A stretch of 64,000 nucleotides of DNA, taken from assembly GCA_965232165.1 (NCBI GenBank), contig CBDDOY010000002.1:1116001-1180000 (forward strand), given 5' to 3'. The notes beneath the pieces were generated by a model that did not search any database, was not told the origin of the DNA, and worked only from the letters and a program-made list of their open reading frames with translations. Below are positions 36,247 through 45,999 of this stretch, piece after piece. Position 1 is the stretch's first letter; every line of letters starts with the position of its first letter. The position numbers and the translations under genes were made by a program. This stretch comes from UBA2779 sp965232165 (GTDB lineage: Bacteria > Spirochaetota > Spirochaetia > DSM-2461).

Positions 36247-36400
36247 AATCAATATCTGGCCGCTCCCCCTCGGGTCGGGCTTTTCTCTCCAATGCCTTAC
36301 TCTGGCTGCCCCCTCCCGGCTCATTGCCAATCGCCGGGGCCGCCAGCGGCATTTCCGTTTCAATCCCTTGCGGCTATCGTCAATTCGCAATCTGTTCTAG
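36247..36400 (+). repeat. R2 repeat, copy c
   Basis: Blocks CCCCCTCGGGTCGGGC, CTCTCCAATGCCTTACTCTGG, hairpin region, GGCATTTCCGTTTCAATCCC as in copies a and b. Located 250 bp from the tRNA-Ala gene. The surrounding 35995-36468 is otherwise without a supportable gene. Confidence 0.85.
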
Positions 36401-36468
36401 CAAAGCGTTAGGGCGGCCGCAACCCTCCCCTCCCCCAAAATCAGTTTCATAAGGGTGCGGCTTCTTCA

Positions 36469-36628
36469 GGGCACCTCTAAAAAACCCCATTTAGTTCTTG
36501 ACTCGAACTTTTCCGCCGCTACTGCGTTGTCAAAATGCTCACGTAGCTTAAGCTAGCTCCGCTTTTGCCGCCTTGTATCGACAAAAATTTCTTCGTCAAT
36601 TTCCTAAAGCTGTTTCTTAGAGGTGCCC
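36469..36628. mobile_element. MITE-A copy (160 bp), reverse orientation
   Basis: GGGCACCTCTAAAAAAC to TTAGAGGTGCCC. Flanks TTCA and TTTA are a one-mismatch 4-bp duplication. Same orientation as the 34154 and 37155 copies. Confidence 0.9.
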
Positions 36629-36711
36629 TTTAGACTTGTTCAGAAGAAGCAGCGGCTACGAACAATGGCCGAATACTCCAATTTGTCATTAAGAGTCCCC
36701 AAACCTGTCCC

Positions 36712-36850
36712 TATCTGAATCAATAGCCCCTTCCCACGGTCATCACGCCTGAAGGGGCAGCCATTCATTTCTGTAGACCGACCTATAATCCTCTTTGATT
36801 GCCCCAACCCCGATTGCAGGTATTTCAAGAAGCTCCGGGATACCAGTTGC
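36712..36850 (+). repeat. R3 repeat, copy a
   Basis: Contains CATTCATTTCTGTAGACCG and AACCCCGATTGCAGGTATTT, matched in inverted copies near 47436 and 49085. All three can be read as a peptide with the pattern VI-PxG--IHFCR, so R3 may derive from a decayed coding sequence. The rest of 36629-37154 holds a solo MITE end (GGGCACCTCTAA at 37003) and no supportable gene. Confidence 0.65.
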
Positions 36851-37154
36851 TGCCGGCATACTTCCCTTATTGGGTCAAAACCTTCGGATTGATCATTGGA
36901 GAATCTCGATGAATTAGCATCCTCGGCAGTAAGGATGCTTCTTGCGGTACGGGATCGAGGTTTTTGCAATGAGATATTGGGACAATGCGGGGAACACTTC
37001 TAGGGCACCTCTAATTTGTTATGAGCTTGGAGATGCGCTATTCGGAGGACTCGGGGGCTGTGTAAAATTATCGGGGCTTAAGTCAGGACGAAGGATTTGG
37101 TTCGCAGACAAGGCGGACAATCCGCTTAAAAGCGCAGTGTATGCGTATACATGA

Positions 37155-37315
37155 GGGCACCTCTAAAAAACCCATTTAGTTCTTGACTCGATCTTTTCCG
37201 TTGCTACTGCGTTGTCAAAATGCTCACGTAGCTTAAGCTACGCTCCGCTTTTGCCGCCTTGTATCGACAAAATATTTCTTCGTCAATTTCCTGAAGCTGT
37301 TTTTTAGAGGTGCCC
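37155..37315. mobile_element. MITE-A copy (161 bp), reverse orientation
   Basis: GGGCACCTCTAAAAAAC to TTTTTTAGAGGTGCCC with perfect ATGA duplications (37151-37154 and 37316-37319). Lies 85 bp downstream of the pntB stop. Confidence 0.93.
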
Positions 37316-37399
37316 ATGAGCATTTTAAGCGGGTTTTTCAACGCCGTATGCGGGCCAAAGACGAGTTCTGACTTAAGCCCCAGATGAACCTTCTGCCTA

Positions 37400-38824
37400 T
37401 CACCCCTTAAACTCCGCGACCAATCCCTGGATAGAAGACTTGGCATCCCCGAACAGCATCCTCGTGTTGCTGCCGAAGAATAGCGGATTGTCCACACCGG
37501 CGAACCCGGGATTCAGTGATCGTTTGAAGACAATGACCGTCTGCGCCTGATCGACATTGATGACAGGCATCCCGTAAAGCGGGGAATCCTCATTGTTTCG
37601 TGCGGCGGGATTTACGACATCGTTGGCGCCAATCACCAACGCGACATCAACTGTTTCGATTGTGGGGTTCACATCATCCATCTCCCTGAGCCGATCATAA
37701 GGGACATTCGCCTCGGCGAGCAGCACATTCATATGTCCAGGCATACGGCCGGCCACGGGGTGAATACCGAAGTTCACTTCGGCGCCATTTTCCTCCATCA
37801 GGGCAGCTAGTTCGTGAACGGCATGCTGTGCTTGGGCCACCGCCATGCCGTAGCCTGGGACGATGAGCACGTTTTGGGAGGCCTCCAGTATGGGATAGGC
37901 ATCCTGCACTGAAATGGGTTTGGCCTCTCCAGTAAATCCTCCGCCTTTCTTCGCGCCGCCGCCTGAGCCGAAGCCGCTGAATAACACGTTGGCCAGCGAA
38001 CGGTTCATCGCCTTGCACATGATGCTGGTAAGGATGATACCGCTGGAGCCCACCAGAGCCCCGGATACGATGAGGACATTATTTGTTATGACGAACCCTG
38101 CTGCACAGGCTGCCATGCCGCTATAAGAATTCAATAGGGAAATGACCACCGGCATATCTCCCCCCCCAATTGGAATAACAACCATTATTCCCAATAGAAA
38201 GCTCAAGGCCCCAAAAACGAGCAACACGGTGTACGGCGTTAAGAAGGACAGCAACTCACCACTTCCCATCAGGGGCCGCCCGAGAGAAATCAAAAGGATG
38301 GCCGCTAGTATGAGCAGGACAACCAGGAAGTTCACTGCCTGCTGACCCTTATATAGTATGGGTTTGGTTGATATTTTTTCTGATAATTTCGCCCAGGCAA
38401 TCAACGAACCGGTGAATGTTACACCGCCGATCAATATGGTTACTCCTATGATGACAAGGGAACTCCACGGCGACGAGCCGATGAGCCCAGCCGTGTGCAG
38501 CCGCTGGAATTCCACCCATCCGACCAGCAGGCTGGCGATACCGCCAAAACCGTTGAACAAGGCCACCATCTCCGGCATGGATGTCATGGCGACCAGCCGG
38601 GCGGCCAGGGCGCCGATTACGGATCCCAGCACTAGACCAACGGCTATCCAAGGCCAGTGAATAATACTGTCCGATACCAGGGCGGTAACGATGGCGAGGA
38701 GCATGCCGATGGCGGAAATGAGGTTTCCCTTGCGTGCCGTGGAGGCTTTGCTGAGCATCTTAAGGCCGAACACAAAAAGCATTGCCGAGACGATATAAAG
38801 CAAATTCACAATGGATTCGGGCAT
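37400..38824 (-). CDS. pntB: NAD(P) transhydrogenase subunit beta
   Basis: 474 residues. About nine membrane helices in the N-terminal half, with the conserved polar helix LVAMTSMPEMVALFNGFGG (proton-channel His replaced or placed elsewhere in this type). The C-terminal domain III holds VLIVPGYGMAVAQAQH (NADP-binding GYGxAxxxA), HPVAGRMPGHMNVLLAEA, and IGANDVVNPAA. Uses the proton gradient to reduce NADP with NADH. Start overlaps the pntAB stop by one base. Part of a three-subunit enzyme encoded pntAA-pntAB-pntB. Confidence 0.95.
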   Translation of the reverse strand: MPESIVNLLYIVSAMLFVFGLKMLSKASTARKGNLISAIGMLLAIVTALVSDSIIHWPWIAVGLVLGSVIGALAARLVAMTSMPEMVALFNGFGGIASLLVGWVEFQRLHTAGLIGSSPWSSLVIIGVTILIGGVTFTGSLIAWAKLSEKISTKPILYKGQQAVNFLVVLLILAAILLISLGRPLMGSGELLSFLTPYTVLLVFGALSFLLGIMVVIPIGGGDMPVVISLLNSYSGMAACAAGFVITNNVLIVSGALVGSSGIILTSIMCKAMNRSLANVLFSGFGSGGGAKKGGGFTGEAKPISVQDAYPILEASQNVLIVPGYGMAVAQAQHAVHELAALMEENGAEVNFGIHPVAGRMPGHMNVLLAEANVPYDRLREMDDVNPTIETVDVALVIGANDVVNPAARNNEDSPLYGMPVINVDQAQTVIVFKRSLNPGFAGVDNPLFFGSNTRMLFGDAKSSIQGLVAEFKG

Positions 38825-39114
38825 TATTTCTTCCCTCCGGCAAACATTTCCAGCATCCTGTCTGTTACAAGATATCCGCCGACGACATTGATAGTCGCAA
38901 ACGTCACCGCCGAAACACCAAGAAGGGTGCGCAGTATGTCACCCTGCACACTCCAGGTTCCCAGCAGGCTGATCAGCGCACCGACTATGGTGATGCCGCT
39001 TATGGCGTTGGAACCCGACATCAGTGGTGTGTGCAACTGGCTGGGCACTTTTGAAATGAGTTCAAATCCTAAAAAAGTGGCGAGCACCAATACAAAAACT
39101 AGCATTATTCCCAT
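38824..39114 (-). CDS. pntAB: NAD(P) transhydrogenase alpha subunit, membrane part
   Basis: 96 residues, three predicted membrane helices, with the family signature FELISKVPSQLHTPLMSGSN followed by the conserved ISGITIVGAL. It supplies the PntAB helices split off from the soluble alpha domain. ATG 39114 is preceded by AAGGAG. A 156-bp gap separates it from pntAA upstream, unusually wide for this operon; I see no gene or terminator in it. Confidence 0.94.
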   Translation of the reverse strand: MGIMLVFVLVLATFLGFELISKVPSQLHTPLMSGSNAISGITIVGALISLLGTWSVQGDILRTLLGVSAVTFATINVVGGYLVTDRMLEMFAGGKK

Positions 39115-39270
39115 GGTAATTCTCCTTATTTAACACCTTTGCCAAATGGCGTATTCTCCATATGAAGGGGGAAGCGCAAAAACCTAAAAGCCCTATGTGC
39201 AACCAGGACAATGAGCTTCAGCACTTCACATGCCTCACCTTCGGACCAAACCCGCTCATTTGGACAGATT

Positions 39271-40407
39271 CTATTTATTATAATGATCAAGGATGCCCTG
39301 ATGGACAATCCCGCCGTCTCGGACTATGACACATCCGGCGGCGATTACATCGGGGTCCTCTCCCTCGCCGAGGTTGAGAATGCCGGTTTCATCGTCGCGG
39401 AGGTGCATGATTAGGTTCACTAGGTTGGCGGCAAACATCTGACTGGCATGAACGGACACTTCCGCAGGCATGTTATCTATCCCGATAATGCGCACCCCTT
39501 CCTTGACAATTTCTTTGTCCACCTGCACCCCTTCGACATTCCCGCCGCTTCCGGCGGCTAGATCGACAACAACCGATCCCTTTTTCACGGCTCTAAGCAT
39601 CTCGGCGGTGATGATGATGGGCGCCTTACGGCCAAAGAGTTTGGCGGTGCTGATGGTGATGTCGGCCTGGGCGACGGCTTTTGCCATGGCCTCACGCTGT
39701 TTGGCCAACTGTTCCTCGGTGAGGGCCTTGGCATATCCATCTTTTGTTTGGCCGGTTTCTCCGAGATCGACTTTCAAGAACTTCGCACCCAATGACTGCA
39801 CTTGCTCCTCGACAACGGGCCTAGTATCGAAGGCTTCCACACGTGCTCCCATCCGTTTTGCGGTGGCGATGGCCTGAAGCCCTGCAACGCCGGCGCCGAT
39901 GATGAACACCTTGGCGGGTGAAAGCGTGCCTGCCGGAGTCATCATCATGGGCAGAATCTTGTCCAGCCGTTCGGCGGCTTTTATTACCGCCACATATCCG
40001 GCGAGGGAGGCCTGTGAGCTAAGCACATCCATTTTCTGGGCCAGGGTGGTGCGAGGAATCATCTCAAGACTGATGGCGCTTATGCCCGCCGAAGCATAGC
40101 CCTCAACAAGGGTTCTATTGTTGTACGGGTCGAGGAGGCTGACGTGGAGGGCCCCCTTCTTCATCCTGTCGACTTCCTTGGCCGATGAAGGGTTTATCCG
40201 AATCACGATGTCGGCGGTCTTGAAAAGCGCACTCTGGCTCTTTTCCACCTTCGCCCCTACGGCACTGTATTCCTCATCTGTCCAATGCTCAGACAAGCCG
40301 GATTCCACGAGAACTTGCACCCCTTCTATGGCAAGAAGTTTCTTCACTGCCTCAGGGATGAGCGCCGCTCGGCTGTCCTTGGCTTCTTTTGGTACGGCTA
40401 TTATCAT
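39271..40407 (-). CDS. pntAA: NAD(P) transhydrogenase alpha subunit, NAD-binding part
   Basis: 378 residues, soluble. Alanine-dehydrogenase/PNT domains: MIIAVPKEAKDSRAALIP at the N-terminus, the Rossmann motif VFIIGAGVAGLQAIATAKRMGA followed by EAFDTR, and the mobile loop (KFLKVDLGETGQTKDGYAKA). Binds NAD(H) for hydride transfer to NADP on PntB. First gene of the operon, with GAGAGG ahead of ATG 40407. Length and split structure match the Rhodospirillum-type three-gene enzyme. Confidence 0.95.
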   Translation of the reverse strand: MIIAVPKEAKDSRAALIPEAVKKLLAIEGVQVLVESGLSEHWTDEEYSAVGAKVEKSQSALFKTADIVIRINPSSAKEVDRMKKGALHVSLLDPYNNRTLVEGYASAGISAISLEMIPRTTLAQKMDVLSSQASLAGYVAVIKAAERLDKILPMMMTPAGTLSPAKVFIIGAGVAGLQAIATAKRMGARVEAFDTRPVVEEQVQSLGAKFLKVDLGETGQTKDGYAKALTEEQLAKQREAMAKAVAQADITISTAKLFGRKAPIIITAEMLRAVKKGSVVVDLAAGSGGNVEGVQVDKEIVKEGVRIIGIDNMPAEVSVHASQMFAANLVNLIMHLRDDETGILNLGEGEDPDVIAAGCVIVRDGGIVHQGILDHYNK

Positions 40408-41000
40408 GTGAACCTCTCAGTATGCTTGATCAAGATCCTGTCGATACCGTGATACCGAATTCCTCAGTATCGTTCTAGGAATCTGTTGCACTTAACTCTT
40501 CTTGCAGCTTGTGCCCTTTTTTCCTGCTACTATATTATAAAATGCTCGGCAAATTCTAGCTATGCTCCACTTCTTATGCCTTGTATCAGAAAAAATCATC
40601 ATTGACTGCCTCAAGAATCTCAAGCCCGGCAGGCTCCTGTCACCCGTTACGCTATTTTTTGCCTGGATGCAACAAATTCACCAATGGACGGCGGCGCGCC
40701 TGATGATTGCAGGGGCGCCGAAGGCAGCCCGCCTACAGCAGGCAAAGCCCTCCCCCGGGCCGCAAAGACCTTTAGGGGAACGCCCCGAGTACCAGCAATA
40801 AGGACGGCGTACCAGTTTGTATTCTGAACAAGACTTTGATTCCTTTAGGGACTAAAAAACAAATCAGTGCATCCGAGAATGAAAGTCGGAAACTCATTTC
40901 TTTTAAGGTGCCCTTCAGTATAGTATTTCCATAAGCTTCATTATTCAACCCTTCTTTTCATCTTGTTGTGCATGATTGAGGATGTCATGATAGATTCGAG
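40408..41000. other. Gene-free stretch with a decayed MITE
   Basis: No supportable gene. From about 40498 to 40630 the order TGCTACTATATTATAAAATGC, TAGCTATGCTCCACTT, GCCTTGTATCAGAAAAAA, ATTGACTGCCTCAAG mirrors the inside of a reverse-oriented MITE-A, heavily mutated. A solo AAGGTGCCCTT end occurs near 40907. The pntAA promoter must lie in its left part. Confidence 0.5.
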
Positions 41001-42440
41001 ATGAAATTTGCTCATTTGGTCCTGTTAACGGCGTTACTGTTTCTGATGACTTCCTGTGCCGGTCTGTCGAAGATTGACACTCCCGCCCCCCAGTCATCGG
41101 CCTCAGAGACACAGCCGATTGCCCGAGTCATCCCTGATTCAGCAGTCATTCCTCCCTCAGAAAGCGGATTGCCTCAGCCGTCCCCAATCCCCCGATTTGA
41201 CAGTGCACCTAGCCTTGAAGAAAGGCTGGCGGCGTTTTCCCGGAGGGAAACTGAGCGTGAGGTTGGTCTGCGTGTATTCCCTCAAGATGCCGTGATTCTC
41301 ACATTGAGGGACAATGAACTAACGGTGCTCGAACCGGTGAATAGGATGAATGACACGGCCTGGTTCTACACTGACGCAGCGGCTATCGGTATCCGCGCCG
41401 AGGGTTATCATAGCCAGGTTGTCCCTCTTGTCGAAGATGAAATTACTGATGCAAAGATCGAACGGATAAACCCGGTGGTCCATCGAATCGGAGAAGTACC
41501 GACGGGCCGCCAACCCAAGAGTGTCCGCTTCAGTCCTGATGGTGAGTATCTGTTCACCATCCATCTTGACGATGAATCGCCGGTCAGCCAATATAGAACG
41601 CATCCCTTGAAATTGATACAGCATTTCACTGTACCTGAAGAGTTCGCCCGGCAGAAGGGTTTTGTCGAATCTTGCATCCTTGAGTCAAGAAGTGAACTCT
41701 GGGTTTCTCAGATGAATACGGATATGATCCACATCTTCAACATGGTAAGCGGATCGTATCTGGGGCATGTCAAGTTGAGCGGAAGGTGGCCGAAGGTTCT
41801 TGCCGCCTCGTCTGATGAAAAACTCATCTATGTGTCTTGCTGGATAAGCAATACTGTATCTGTTGTTGACACTAATCTGCGCCAGGAAATACGGTCTTTT
41901 GATACCGGCCGCACTCCCCGGGGTTTGGCACTGAGTCCGGATGAATCAAGTCTGCTTATCGCCCTGTTCGCCAGTTCGGCTGTGGATAGGGTGAATCTCG
42001 AAACAGGTGAGATGATGGCTGTTCACGATAGCGGGCCGGCCAAACCCTTTGCGATGCGTCACATCGTTTACGATTCACGGCGGGGAGAATATTACATAAC
42101 GGCCATGGGCGTCAGCCGTGTCTACAGACTTTCAGACAGCGGACAATGGCGCGGATACTGGCAGGTGGGGAGCAATCCGAACACCTGTGATATATCGCCG
42201 GACGGCCGATGGCTTGCCGTATCCTGCCGGGGGCGCAATAATCCCAGCACGGGGTATCTCACTAAGGGTTACGAATTCGGCAAGGTGTTCTTCATCGATT
42301 TAGAGGCCGGACAGACGGCCACTTGGATATGGGGACATGACCAGCCCACCGGATTGGCCATCAGTCCCAGTGGAGAGTACCTGGCCTTCACCAATTTCCT
42401 CTCCCACAGCGTAGAACTCTACCGGTTCGCCAGTCCCTAG
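41001..42440 (+). CDS. Beta-propeller (YVTN/NHL-type) lipoprotein
   Basis: 479 residues. Signal peptide with lipobox (LFLMTSC, Cys19), then a Pro/Ser-rich linker. A PEGA-like segment follows (ERLAAFSRRETEREVGLRVF to EGYHSQVVPL). Next are about six propeller blades with repeats such as KSVRFSPDGEYLFTIHLD, KVLAASSDEKLIYVSCW, GLALSPDESSLLIALF and GLAISPSGEYLAFTNF. Such proteins are surface- or periplasm-exposed binding scaffolds. It stands alone, convergent with the downstream reductase-like gene. Confidence 0.85.
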   Translation: MKFAHLVLLTALLFLMTSCAGLSKIDTPAPQSSASETQPIARVIPDSAVIPPSESGLPQPSPIPRFDSAPSLEERLAAFSRRETEREVGLRVFPQDAVILTLRDNELTVLEPVNRMNDTAWFYTDAAAIGIRAEGYHSQVVPLVEDEITDAKIERINPVVHRIGEVPTGRQPKSVRFSPDGEYLFTIHLDDESPVSQYRTHPLKLIQHFTVPEEFARQKGFVESCILESRSELWVSQMNTDMIHIFNMVSGSYLGHVKLSGRWPKVLAASSDEKLIYVSCWISNTVSVVDTNLRQEIRSFDTGRTPRGLALSPDESSLLIALFASSAVDRVNLETGEMMAVHDSGPAKPFAMRHIVYDSRRGEYYITAMGVSRVYRLSDSGQWRGYWQVGSNPNTCDISPDGRWLAVSCRGRNNPSTGYLTKGYEFGKVFFIDLEAGQTATWIWGHDQPTGLAISPSGEYLAFTNFLSHSVELYRFASP

Positions 42441-42479
42441 CTTCTTTGTCTGAGGGCCAATCCACTCGCCTGAGCAGGC

Positions 42480-43232
42480 TCATACTATTCCCGGAATGAC
42501 AGCCTTGCGTTTCGGCGGATAATCGGGGAAATTCTGCCTATACCACCGGTGGCAGGCAATACTGCGGGGAAAGGTGTTCGCAAAGGTGAAAACGGCAAAT
42601 GCCAGCCCCGCCAAAGACCAGGTTAAGAGGGCCCATCCGAACCACTGCATTATCTCGCCTAGATAATTGGGACAGGAGACCCAGCGGAAGAGTCCCCCTT
42701 TCGGAATGATGTATTCTCCAGGACAGGGTTTCTGGGACTGAATTCGCCGGTCGGCATCCAGATGAATGGCAAAACCTGCTGCAAATAATATGATTCCGGC
42801 CATGAACTGAGTCCGGCTGAACCATGCCGGATCGACAGGATGAAGACGGAAGAGGCGGTATCCATTGATAAATCCATTGATGATATTAAAAAACACCGCC
42901 GACAGTAGCATGGTTATAGGAAAGGTTTTCCGGCCCCTCCTTATGCCGGCGGGAAATACAATGGTTCTATATACATAGTGAAATTCCCAGATAATGAGGA
43001 ACACCCATGATGCGCCAATTCCGCTGCGGAAATACCAAGCACATAGGGCAATGATGAGTAACGCCGGAAGTTCCATTATCATCCATGCAAGATGAGAATC
43101 GATCCTTAGACCCCATCCTTCCCGTGAGAATTTCCCATAGGGGGCATTCACGAAGAAGAGGAATATAAACACGATGAAGGCAAACGAGAACTGAAATATC
43201 AGGGCAATTTCATACAATATGAACATGGGCAT
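42480..43232 (-). CDS. Steroid 5-alpha-reductase-like membrane protein
   Basis: 250 residues with about six membrane helices. The C-terminus carries the family signature: PKGGLFRWVSCPNYLGEIMQWFGW and the HRWYRQNFPDYPPKRKAVIP ending. The N-terminal part matches 3-oxo-5-alpha-steroid 4-dehydrogenases (YGKFSREGWG). Uses NADPH to reduce a conjugated double bond in a lipid or sterol-like substrate. Bacterial substrates are mostly unknown. Confidence 0.9.
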   Translation of the reverse strand: MPMFILYEIALIFQFSFAFIVFIFLFFVNAPYGKFSREGWGLRIDSHLAWMIMELPALLIIALCAWYFRSGIGASWVFLIIWEFHYVYRTIVFPAGIRRGRKTFPITMLLSAVFFNIINGFINGYRLFRLHPVDPAWFSRTQFMAGIILFAAGFAIHLDADRRIQSQKPCPGEYIIPKGGLFRWVSCPNYLGEIMQWFGWALLTWSLAGLAFAVFTFANTFPRSIACHRWYRQNFPDYPPKRKAVIPGIV

Positions 43233-43329
43233 TCCTTATGTTGACTCTTTCGGCAACTTGTCAATGCTGCTGTAGAATGCCAACCGATGGAAACAAGCAA
43301 AGCTGGGATCCAGTGGATTTTGGGGCGGC

Positions 43330-43500
43330 CGTCTTGAGGATTGTTTTCTGATATATGGCGGCAACAGTGCCGTTAAGTCAAGTTGAGCATTTTGACAGCA
43401 AAGCAGCAGGATAAAAGGGCGCACACCGGCCAGAAAGGTTAAGTCCGGCAGATTCCTGGTGTTCTGGCACTTTGCTCTCCTTGTATCGACATCTTCATGC
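43330..43500. repeat. Decayed MITE-like sequence
   Basis: GTTGAGCATTTTGACAGCAA and CCTTGTATCGACATC recall MITE-A internal blocks, but both ends are gone and the order is disturbed. A minus-strand frame covering it is not convincing as a gene. It fills most of the 317-bp gap between the reductase-like gene and IS30 copy B. Confidence 0.4.
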
Positions 43501-43549
43501 TGTATAACTATACTATGAAGCATGAATTACTGCTTTTCAAAAATATTCT

Positions 43550-44773
43550 GGTAACTTGTCAAGTTAACTGTCCACTTTTTCATGAAACTCATGCTCTCTT
43601 ATACCTCAAGCTATCAGATGAATTCCGATAGCCTCATTGGCCGACTTACCACCCAGTATCCGCCGTGGGTAGTTGTTCACCCAATCCTGTATCATTTTTA
43701 TATCCTTCTTGCTGTAACGGCCAATATCACAACTTTTAGGTATGAATCGCCGTATTAAGCCATTGGCATTTTCATTACTTCCCCGTTCCCACGATGAGTA
43801 TGGGTGCGCGTAGTAAATAGTCGTTCTCTTGCGCTGGGTTAAGCAGGAGCGTTCCATATTCTCGCTATCCATAAATTCACCGCCGTTGTCGCATGTGATT
43901 GACTTAAACACCCTCCAAAACTGCCGACTGCCCAGTTTTCTCTCCAATTTATCCAGAGTTTTTACAAGGCTGCCCGATGTTCCATCGGGCAACTTTTCCA
44001 TGATGACCACCCGTCCTGAGCGTTCTACAAGTGTCATGAGAGTTTGCTTGCCCTTGCCTTCAGCACCCACAACGCTGTCTATTTCCCAATGACCAAATTC
44101 TTCTCGATCCTCAATATACGCCGGTCTGGTCGAAATACTTTTCATTGCTGATTTCGCTCTGTTATGCCTCTTATGGCCATTTGAGCCATTCTTGCACCTC
44201 CTTTTACCCCGAAGCAGATAATTCTCGGCATTCCCCAGCAGGCCTTCATAGATATACCGGTAGAGGGTTTTCGTACTGATTCTTGTACCCGTTGGCCATG
44301 AGTACTTCTTATAATGCATTATGACTGAGTCAGGGCTGTATTTCTTTTTAAGGAGCTTTTGGGTCTCCTTGACAAATTTGTAATCGGCACCAAGCTTCAA
44401 TGCTGGTCCCTTTGCTTCAAGCTCCCTACGGGCTTTTCTCTGGCCAATGTCCGCGCTATAGGTCATATATGCAGATAAATCACTATTCTGAAGTGTAACT
44501 GATCCTCGTTTGAGTTCTCTCCGTATACTTCTTTCATGGCGATCCAGGATGATTGCCATCTGTTTGATTGTCAGCATGTCCTTCCCTTTTTTGCGGATCA
44601 TTCTTTCCAGAATTAGCCGTTCCTCCCAATTGAAGTGTTTTCCCCTTCTATAGCTTGTGCTATTGTGTTCTTGTCCCATGTTAACTCCTGTCTTTTCATA
44701 TAAGCAGTATACATGAGTTTCATGGGGCTTCTTTTGCCCTCTTTATCGCGGACAGTTAATGTTACAATTCACC
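43550..44773 (-). mobile_element. IS30-family element, copy B (1224 bp)
   Basis: Inverted relative to copy A and the same length. Ends GGTAACTTGTC and the inverse of GGTGAATTGTAAC. Flanked by perfect 15-bp duplications TTTCAAAAATATTCT at 43535-43549 and 44774-44788. These differ from those of copy A, so it is an independent insertion. Confidence 0.95.
43606..44679 (-). CDS. IS30-family transposase (copy B)
   Basis: 357 residues, predicted protein identical to that at 12912-13985, with helix-turn-helix and DDE residues intact. Complete identity over the whole protein points to very recent transposition or gene conversion between the two elements. Confidence 0.95.
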   Translation of the reverse strand: MGQEHNSTSYRRGKHFNWEERLILERMIRKKGKDMLTIKQMAIILDRHERSIRRELKRGSVTLQNSDLSAYMTYSADIGQRKARRELEAKGPALKLGADYKFVKETQKLLKKKYSPDSVIMHYKKYSWPTGTRISTKTLYRYIYEGLLGNAENYLLRGKRRCKNGSNGHKRHNRAKSAMKSISTRPAYIEDREEFGHWEIDSVVGAEGKGKQTLMTLVERSGRVVIMEKLPDGTSGSLVKTLDKLERKLGSRQFWRVFKSITCDNGGEFMDSENMERSCLTQRKRTTIYYAHPYSSWERGSNENANGLIRRFIPKSCDIGRYSKKDIKMIQDWVNNYPRRILGGKSANEAIGIHLIA

Positions 44774-44905
44774 TTTCAAAAATATTCTTGAAGATTCTCT
44801 TGACATTCATTGTTTTATTGAATATGATTATCTGGATAATTTAAAATTCATTAAGATTTGAAGGCAGTGAATGAAAAAATAGTGCCAAGATAATAAATAA
44901 TGTCA

Positions 44906-45065
44906 GGGCACCTCTAAAAAACAGCTTTAGGAAATTGACGAAGAAATTTTTTGTCGATACAAGGCGGCAAAAGCGGAGCTAGCTTAAGCTACGTGAATAT
45001 TTTGACAGCGCAGTAGCGGCAGAAAAGATCAAGTCAAGAACTAAATGGGTTTTTTAGAGGTGCCC
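44906..45065. mobile_element. MITE-A copy (160 bp)
   Basis: GGGCACCTCTAAAAAAC to TTTTTTAGAGGTGCCC. Flanks GTCA and GTTA are a one-mismatch duplication. Inserted 130 bp from IS30 copy B. Confidence 0.9.
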
Positions 45066-45190
45066 GTTAGATTTTCGGCAGCAAATACCCTACACTTAGC
45101 AGTATTTATTTCAAGCACAATGAATCAATTGATTTTTACAACTTGTAAATCTTAAATAATATATCAGTAAATATTTAAGTTTCAAGGAGA

Positions 45191-45914
45191 ATGTATGAAA
45201 ATTTATTTTTATTAGCGGCTCTGCCCGTAGTTGTTCTAAGTTTCCAGAATTGTTTGAATACCAATGAAAATGTCATTACCGGCACGCTTACCTTGGAAAA
45301 AAGTTCCTTTAACTATGATGAAGTTATCATTGGAACAATATCAGTCGACAATTTTAATATAGCTGATGTCTCAATTAAATGGAGAATTCAGATTTAAACT
45401 AAGACCAGATATAACAACTAATTATTCTCTTCAAGCTATAGTAACGGCAGACGATAGTACAACAACTCTTTCCTCTGATTTCATTGTCAAGCAACTGCCA
45501 TTTCTGGGAACATAGAGGGCTTCCGATGAAGACACACCAGCATATCCAGGAGATCAAAAAGATATTATTGGAATTTGGTATATGGATGGATTTGAGTTAT
45601 ATTATATCGATGTCGACGAAAATAGTAATGATAAATTGTTAACTTATTCAGCGAGAGGAACAATGGGCTTCCCCACGGAGAATACTTGGATAACATTGAC
45701 TCAAACTCATTACTACAATGGATCTAATGATAGCTGGGAGCCTGGGGCACCTGATCCTACTCCTGGAGCAGAAACAATATATGCTAAATATTCATTTACA
45801 GACGACGGTGTTAGCAAAATGGATGTTTCTTTAGATATGACTGCACCTGCAGATGTAGCAGAATACATGTGGAATTTTACTAAAACCAATGATTCAGTTA
45901 AACCGTTATATTGA
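45191..45914 (+). pseudogene. Lipoprotein of unknown function, frameshifted
   Basis: First segment from 45191 (LPVVVLSFQNCLNTNENV) contains a lipobox-like FQNC after a hydrophobic stretch. A frame change near 45385 moves to FRFKLRPDITTNYSLQAIV, an in-frame TAG sits at 45513-45515, and the body continues to 45914 with GIWYMDGFELYYIDVDEN and TQTHYYNGSNDSW. An AAGGAG box precedes two candidate ATGs. Asn/Asp/Tyr-rich, probably a surface lipoprotein. Low GC. Confidence 0.55.
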
Positions 45915-45999
45915 AAAGCTATGAAAATTTAACATGCGCATGAACTATGTTTGGCTATTGGCATGTTCCTGTGCTCGGAGACCAGTATGTCTGATATCT

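Noticed and set aside
36640..36969. Minus-strand 109-codon frame
   Set aside because: No start signal or recognisable domain, and it overlaps the R3 repeat.
12818..44773. Composite transposon bounded by the two inverted IS30 copies
   Set aside because: Each copy has its own perfect 15-bp duplication and the two differ, so they inserted separately. The 30 kb between them is mostly core genes.
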